Source: an uncultured Sulfurovum sp.
Lineage (GTDB): Bacteria > Campylobacterota > Campylobacteria > Campylobacterales > Sulfurovaceae
DNA length: 15,739 nt
Assembly (NCBI GenBank): GCA_947311605.1
Contig: CAMZLC010000049.1
Coordinates: 1 to 15,739 of the forward strand
Direction: 5' to 3'
Within the stretch, counting starts at the first letter, position 1. Each line of letters opens with the position of its first letter. The position numbers and the translations under genes are program-made. Shown here one piece after another: positions 11,607-15,739 of the stretch. Below the pieces are notes generated by a model. It saw only the letters and a list, made by a program, of their open reading frames with translations. It made no database searches and had not been told where the DNA came from.

Positions 11607-11622
11607 GAACGGAGTTCCTGTC

Positions 11623-13320
11623 ATGAAAATGAGCGGCGCACAGATGATTTGTGAGGCGATTATCGCAGAGGGTATCAAGACGGTTTTTGGCTACCCCGGT
11701 GGTGCGATCATGAATGTCTATGATGAAATCTATAAACAGAATAAATTTGAGCATATCCTGACCAGACATGAGCAGGCAGCAGTCCATGCGGCTGACGGGT
11801 ATGCCAGGGCCAGTGGTGAAGTGGGCGTGGCGATGGTCACCTCCGGTCCCGGATTTACCAATGCGGTCACCGGTATCGCTACGGCATATACAGACTCTAT
11901 CCCTCTAGTGGTGATCTCGGGACAGGTGCCTCTCTCGCTGATCGGTACGGATGGGTTTCAGGAGATCGATGCGGTAGGTATCTCTCGTTCCTGTACCAAG
12001 CACAACTATCTGGTACGTACACTTGAAGAGCTTCCGCGTGTCCTAAAAGAGGCATTCTATATCGCCAGAAGCGGACGACCAGGTCCTGTGCTTGTAGATG
12101 TACCCAAGGACATTACCGGCGAGATAGGGGAGTTTTTCTATCCTTCCGAAGTAAACCTCCCCAGCTACAAACCCAACTACAAGGGTAACAATCGCCAGAT
12201 ACACAAAGCAGCCAAAGCGATACTGGAAGCTAAAAAGCCCTTGCTCTATATTGGTGGTGGTGCTGTACTGAGTGGTGCGGCTGAGATCGTTAGGGAGCTA
12301 GCATGGATGACGCAGATACCGGCGGTCGAGACGCTGATGTCTAGAGGTGTGATGGGCGCGAAAAACCCCTTACTGCTGGGGATGTTGGGGATGCATGGCA
12401 ACTATGCCTCCAATATGGCAATGAGCGAGACGGATCTGGTTATCTCATTGGGTGCCAGATTCGATGACAGGGTGACAGGAAAGCTCAGCGAATTTGCCAA
12501 GTATGCCGATGTGATTCATGTAGATATAGATCCTGCCAATATCGCCAAACTGGTGGATGTGGATTACCCGATCGTTGGTGACATCAAAACAGTGGTGGAG
12601 AAGCTGATTCCGCTGCTCAAAGAGGAGATCCGTACAGAACGCTATCAGGTCTGGAGAGATATCCTAGGACGATACGATGAGCTGCACCCGCTGCTTTACA
12701 ATGACAGCGATGAGGTGATCAAGCCACAGTGGGCGATAGAGCGACTGGGTGAACTGGTCGGAGAGCAGGCGATCATTACCTCTGATGTGGGGCAGCATCA
12801 GATGTGGGCAGCACAGTTCTATCCTTTTGACAGACCCAATCAGTGGATCAACTCGGGAGGCCTGGGGACAATGGGCTTTGGTTTCCCTGCGGCCATAGGC
12901 GCCAAAAAGGCGGTACCGGAAAAAACGGTGATCAACATTACTGGAGATGGCTCGATCCTGATGAATGTGCAGGAGCTTGTCACTGCGGCAGAACATAGGA
13001 TACCTGTCATCAATGTGATTTTGAATAACCATTTTCTCGGTATGGTGCGCCAATGGCAGACCTTCTTCTACGACAAGCGCTATTCCGAGACGGATCTGAG
13101 CTATCAGCCTAACTGGAAAATGCTTGCAGAGGCCTGTGGTGGCATCGGCTATGATGTCACGACCAAAGAGGAGTTTGATGCAGCCATCAAGGATGCCATA
13201 GCGCAGGACAAAGTGGCCTTTGTGAATGTGGCAATAGCCAGACTGGAAAATGTATTGCCAATGGTGCCCTCTGGCGGCGCACTCTACAATATGCTATTAG
13301 AGCATAAGGAGGAGAAATAA
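11623..13320 (+). CDS. ilvB: Acetohydroxyacid synthase, large (catalytic) subunit
   Basis: Thiamine-diphosphate enzyme that condenses pyruvate with pyruvate (valine, leucine) or 2-oxobutanoate (isoleucine). From the ATG at 11623 it has 565 residues. Seen in order are the N-terminal pyrimidine-binding domain with VFGYPGGAIMNVYD and the catalytic glutamate E50 in TRHEQAAVHAADGYARASG, the central FAD-type domain (SRGVMGAKNPLLLGMLGMHG, ARFDDRVTGKL), and the C-terminal diphosphate-binding motif GDGS (441-444) to NN (468-469). The start is chosen by GGAG eight bases upstream and the family-like MKMSGAQMICEAI. An in-frame ATG at 11590 lies upstream of the ribosome binding site and next to the leader hairpin. 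Its stop overlaps the ilvN start by one base (TAATG), so the subunits are translationally coupled. Confidence 0.97.
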   Translation: MKMSGAQMICEAIIAEGIKTVFGYPGGAIMNVYDEIYKQNKFEHILTRHEQAAVHAADGYARASGEVGVAMVTSGPGFTNAVTGIATAYTDSIPLVVISGQVPLSLIGTDGFQEIDAVGISRSCTKHNYLVRTLEELPRVLKEAFYIARSGRPGPVLVDVPKDITGEIGEFFYPSEVNLPSYKPNYKGNNRQIHKAAKAILEAKKPLLYIGGGAVLSGAAEIVRELAWMTQIPAVETLMSRGVMGAKNPLLLGMLGMHGNYASNMAMSETDLVISLGARFDDRVTGKLSEFAKYADVIHVDIDPANIAKLVDVDYPIVGDIKTVVEKLIPLLKEEIRTERYQVWRDILGRYDELHPLLYNDSDEVIKPQWAIERLGELVGEQAIITSDVGQHQMWAAQFYPFDRPNQWINSGGLGTMGFGFPAAIGAKKAVPEKTVINITGDGSILMNVQELVTAAEHRIPVINVILNNHFLGMVRQWQTFFYDKRYSETDLSYQPNWKMLAEACGGIGYDVTTKEEFDAAIKDAIAQDKVAFVNVAIARLENVLPMVPSGGALYNMLLEHKEEK

Positions 13321-13790
13321 TGGAGGCAGTTAGAAGAGTTATTTCTGTGGTAGTATTGAATGAGGCGCAGGTACTTGCTCGTGTCTCTGGTCTTTTTGCG
13401 GCCAGGGGATATAATATAGAGTCTTTGACAGTTGCACCGATACCGGAGACAGATATGTCACGCATCACTATCGTCACCAAGGGCAACAAAAGAGTGATAG
13501 AGCAGATCACCAAGCAGCTGCATAAGCTTATCCCTACCTTCAAAGTCATTGAGCATGAGGAGATGGTAGAAAAGGAGCTGGCATTGATCAAATTCCCTAT
13601 CGAGGAGAGCCTGAGTGATATTCAGGTATTGTGCCAGGCCTACAATGGTGGTATTGCCAATGTGGGAGAAAAGATGGTGATCGGTATGGTGACAGATGAG
13701 CCGGCACGCGTCAAGCACTTTATCGAAGCAGCGAAACGCTACAGTCCTATTGAAATCGTTCGTGGTGGAGTGGTGGCTATCGAGAGATAG
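13320..13790 (+). CDS. ilvN: Acetohydroxyacid synthase, small (regulatory) subunit
   Basis: Regulatory partner of IlvB that activates it and confers valine feedback inhibition. The 156 residues match the usual length of the short form. An N-terminal ACT domain (RRVISVVVLNEAQVLARVSGLFAARGYNIESLTVAPIPETDMSRITIV, about 5-53) holds the valine-binding region and the typical N-x-x-x-V-L-x-R-V pattern. The C-terminal domain carries ELALIKFPIEE and ends EIVRGGVVAIER. The ATG shares a base with the ilvB stop. Terminator-like palindromes follow at 13803. Confidence 0.96.
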   Translation: MEAVRRVISVVVLNEAQVLARVSGLFAARGYNIESLTVAPIPETDMSRITIVTKGNKRVIEQITKQLHKLIPTFKVIEHEEMVEKELALIKFPIEESLSDIQVLCQAYNGGIANVGEKMVIGMVTDEPARVKHFIEAAKRYSPIEIVRGGVVAIER

Positions 13791-13802
13791 GGGCTATTGG
13801 TA

Positions 13803-13852
13803 GGGTGTGTAGTCACGCACCATTATTTATTTTGGTGCGTAATTACGCACCC
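13803..13852. repeat. Nested palindromic element between ilvN and lpxD
   Basis: Two related hairpins lie in tandem: GGTGTGT-AGTC-ACGCACC variant (13804-13821, seven pairs with one G-U) and GGTGCGT-AATT-ACGCACC (13834-13851, perfect). Together they form one large inverted repeat with 19-base arms (13803-13821 and 13834-13852) around ATTATTTATTTT. The first hairpin followed by the T-rich loop resembles a terminator, and the single-hairpin and joined folds are mutually exclusive. It may also be a dispersed repeat. Confidence 0.75.
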
Positions 13853-13867
13853 TGCATAAGGACTTGA

Positions 13868-14824
13868 ATGACCTGCAAACTCTCCGAAATTACAAAAAGT
13901 CTTACTATCCATTTTGATGGCAATGATATCGAAATCAGCGGTCTGCATACCCTCTCTGAAGCGACCGCTTCCCAGCTCAGTTTTATGGACAGTGACAGCT
14001 ATATTCAGGCACTCAAGTCCACCAAAGCAGCAGCTGTACTGCTACCGAAAAAGTATCTCTCCTCTCTCCCCGATGGCGTGATCCCACTGCTGACGGAGCA
14101 GCCTTATTTGGCTATGGCGAGGATCAGCAGACTTTTTCGGTATCCGCTCTCTGTTGTACATGCGGCACCGCAGTGCGGAGAGGCATGCCAGATAGACGCA
14201 AGCGTGATCTGCGGCAAAGATGTTACGCTGGGTGACCGTGTCTCAGTCATGGCGGGCTGTGTACTTGGAGATGGGGTCACGATAGGGAACGATACGATCC
14301 TCTACCCCAATGTTACACTTTATCACGGCAGTCAGATCGGTAGCTCCTGCATCCTGCACGCGGGCGTGGTGATCGGTGCGGACGGCTATGGCTTTGTCAG
14401 AGATGCGGAGGGCAGGCATGTCAAGTTCTATCAAAATGGAGAGGTAGAGATCGGAGACCGTGTAGAGATCGGTGCCAACAGTACGGTGGACAGGGCTACA
14501 TTTGGTGTGACCAGGATCGGTGCAGGTACCAAGATAGACAATCTGGTACAAGTCTCACACAACTGTGAGCTGGGAGAAGACTGTCTGCTGGTCTGCCAGA
14601 CGGCACTGGCGGGCTCTACCAGACTGGGAAACGGTGTGACTATGGGCGGACAGAGCGGTGCTACGGGGCATCTGGAGATAGGGGATCATGCTACGATAGC
14701 CTCTCGAGCAGGGGTTACCAAGTCACTTCGGGGAGCGAAAGTCTATGGTGGTTTCCCTGCTATTGAACAGAAGTTGTGGCTGAAGATGCAGGCAAGACTG
14801 CTGCAGCTGATCAAAAAAAGATAG
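13868..14824 (+). CDS. lpxD: UDP-3-O-acylglucosamine N-acyltransferase
   Basis: Third enzyme of lipid A synthesis: it transfers a 3-hydroxyacyl chain from acyl-ACP to the glucosamine nitrogen. The 318-residue protein has the N-terminal uridine-binding domain (about 1-95, FMDSDSYIQALKSTKAAAVLL). A left-handed beta-helix of hexapeptide repeats follows (about 100-290), with IGADGYGFV, GANSTVDRATFG and the catalytic histidine H231 in QVSHNCELGEDC. A C-terminal helix (KLWLKMQARLLQLIKK) acts in acyl-carrier-protein binding. AAGGA lies five bases before the ATG at 13868. Gene-context partners (fabZ, lpxA) are absent; metH follows nine bases after the stop, probably in the same transcript. Confidence 0.97.
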   Translation: MTCKLSEITKSLTIHFDGNDIEISGLHTLSEATASQLSFMDSDSYIQALKSTKAAAVLLPKKYLSSLPDGVIPLLTEQPYLAMARISRLFRYPLSVVHAAPQCGEACQIDASVICGKDVTLGDRVSVMAGCVLGDGVTIGNDTILYPNVTLYHGSQIGSSCILHAGVVIGADGYGFVRDAEGRHVKFYQNGEVEIGDRVEIGANSTVDRATFGVTRIGAGTKIDNLVQVSHNCELGEDCLLVCQTALAGSTRLGNGVTMGGQSGATGHLEIGDHATIASRAGVTKSLRGAKVYGGFPAIEQKLWLKMQARLLQLIKKR

Positions 14825-14833
14825 GACAACATA

Positions 14834-15739
14834 TTGGCAACGACCACAGATGAGATCAAACAATTATTGGAAGCGCGCATCCTGGTGATCGATGGTGCTA
14901 CAGGTACGCAGATACAAAACTTGGAGATCCCGGCGGAAGCCTGGCTAGATGCACAGGGGGCAGAGCAGGAAGGGTGTAATGAACTCCTCAATGCAACGGC
15001 AGCAAATCTGATGCGAGAGGTACACGATGCCTATGCCAAAGCAGGGGCAGACATCATCAAAACCAATACCTTTGGTACCATGCCCTGGGTGCTTGATGAG
15101 TATGGCATGAGGGAACGCGCCTACGAGCTTTCCAAACTTGGTGCAGAGATCGTCAAAGAGGTTTGCAAGCGATACAGTACAGCAGAGAAGCCACGCTTCG
15201 TGCTGGGATCCATAGGACCCGGCACGAAGCTCCCGAGTCTTGGGCATATCCACTATGATGAGATGTATGAGGGCTACAAGACCGTAGCATTGGGTTTGAT
15301 CGATGGCGGATGCGATATCTTCATGCTGGAGACCTGTCAGGATCCTTTGCAGATCAAGGCAGCCCTGCATGCTTGTCAGGATGCCAATACAGAACGGGGA
15401 TTGGCATTACCTATCATGGTCTCTGTGACGATCGAGTTGAGCGGTTCTATGTTGATCGGTACGGATGCGGGTACGATTGTGACGATACTGGAGCCTTTTG
15501 ATATCCTCTCTCTGGGCTTCAACTGTGGCACGGGCCCAGATCAGATCAAAAAGCATCTGCGTACCCTTTCGGAGCTGTGCAGTCTCCCTATTTCGATCCA
15601 TGCCAATGCAGGATTGCCACAAAACAGAGGAGGCTATACCTACTATCCGATGGGGCCCGATGAATTTACCGCCAAACAGTTGGAGTTTACGGAGTTTGAT
15701 GGGGTGAGTTTCCTAGGTGGATGCTGCGGGACGACCCCA
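14834..15739 (+). CDS. metH: Cobalamin-dependent methionine synthase, N-terminal part (cut by window edge)
   Basis: The 302 codons visible form the zinc-dependent homocysteine-binding barrel of MetH, which takes up homocysteine for methylation to methionine. Signatures are RILVIDGATGTQIQ (15-28), AGADIIKTNTFGT, GSIGPGTKLPS, the first zinc-ligand cysteine in LGFNCGTGP and the GGCCGTTP pair that closes the domain exactly at the window end. The folate, cobalamin and activation domains would lie beyond the edge, so a stand-alone homocysteine methyltransferase cannot be fully excluded. The start is TTG at 14834, with AGGA (14823-14826) overlapping the lpxD stop and seven bases away. No B12 riboswitch is seen, as the gene is nine bases from lpxD. 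Confidence 0.9.
   Translation, partial: MATTTDEIKQLLEARILVIDGATGTQIQNLEIPAEAWLDAQGAEQEGCNELLNATAANLMREVHDAYAKAGADIIKTNTFGTMPWVLDEYGMRERAYELSKLGAEIVKEVCKRYSTAEKPRFVLGSIGPGTKLPSLGHIHYDEMYEGYKTVALGLIDGGCDIFMLETCQDPLQIKAALHACQDANTERGLALPIMVSVTIELSGSMLIGTDAGTIVTILEPFDILSLGFNCGTGPDQIKKHLRTLSELCSLPISIHANAGLPQNRGGYTYYPMGPDEFTAKQLEFTEFDGVSFLGGCCGTTP

Overview
The window looks like housekeeping chromosome from a Campylobacterota (epsilonproteobacterial) genome, probably Sulfurovum/Sulfurimonas-like. I infer this from protein style (RecR, DnaK, LpxD, the DLDG-type DHH phosphoesterase), from promoters made of an extended -10 (TGN-TATAAT) with T-rich upstream DNA and usually no recognisable -35, and from HspR-type (HAIR) operators rather than CIRCE upstream of the chaperone operon. 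No tRNA, rRNA, CRISPR array, insertion sequence or prophage gene was recognised.

Layout. (1) 1-1121, minus: dnaJ, cut by the window edge probably only a few codons before its stop. (2) 1206-2052, plus: a small Dabb-fold protein overlapping recR, divergent from dnaJ. (3) 3652-2174, minus: a cluster-binding-type Rrf2 regulator followed by a DHH phosphoesterase, with a GAGTA-TTT-TACTC palindrome at the promoter. (4) 3802-4071: rpsO. (5) 4211-6798: two HAIR-like operators, a promoter, grpE and dnaK; no hrcA lies upstream. The dnaK stop region is partly duplicated 118 bp downstream. (6) 7407-6967, minus: a CoA-binding protein, divergent from ilvA (7464-8675). (7) About 8751-8918: a candidate structured non-coding RNA with its own extended -10 and a strong intrinsic terminator. 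(8) 8966-10851: an orphan TakP/DctP-type periplasmic binding protein paired with a secreted protein carrying two PilJ-N-like modules. No TRAP permease is present. (9) 11496-10867, minus: a lipoprotein with coiled coil and a transmembrane segment. (10) 11623-13790: ilvB-ilvN. (11) 13868-14824: lpxD, then the 5' part of metH running off the right end.

How the genes work together. GrpE, DnaK and DnaJ form the Hsp70 folding machine, with grpE-dnaK probably HspR-repressed and dnaJ transcribed separately. IlvA makes 2-oxobutanoate, which IlvBN acetohydroxyacid synthase uses for isoleucine. IlvBN also serves valine and leucine. RecR is in recombinational repair, LpxD in lipid A synthesis and MetH in methionine synthesis.

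The parts most worth a second look are the HAIR-operator architecture at grpE, the ncRNA candidate, the binding-protein/PilJ-like pair, the dnaK tail duplication, and several palindromic intergenic elements (2054-2128, 4852-4869, 6853-6865, 13803-13852) that may belong to dispersed repeat families.
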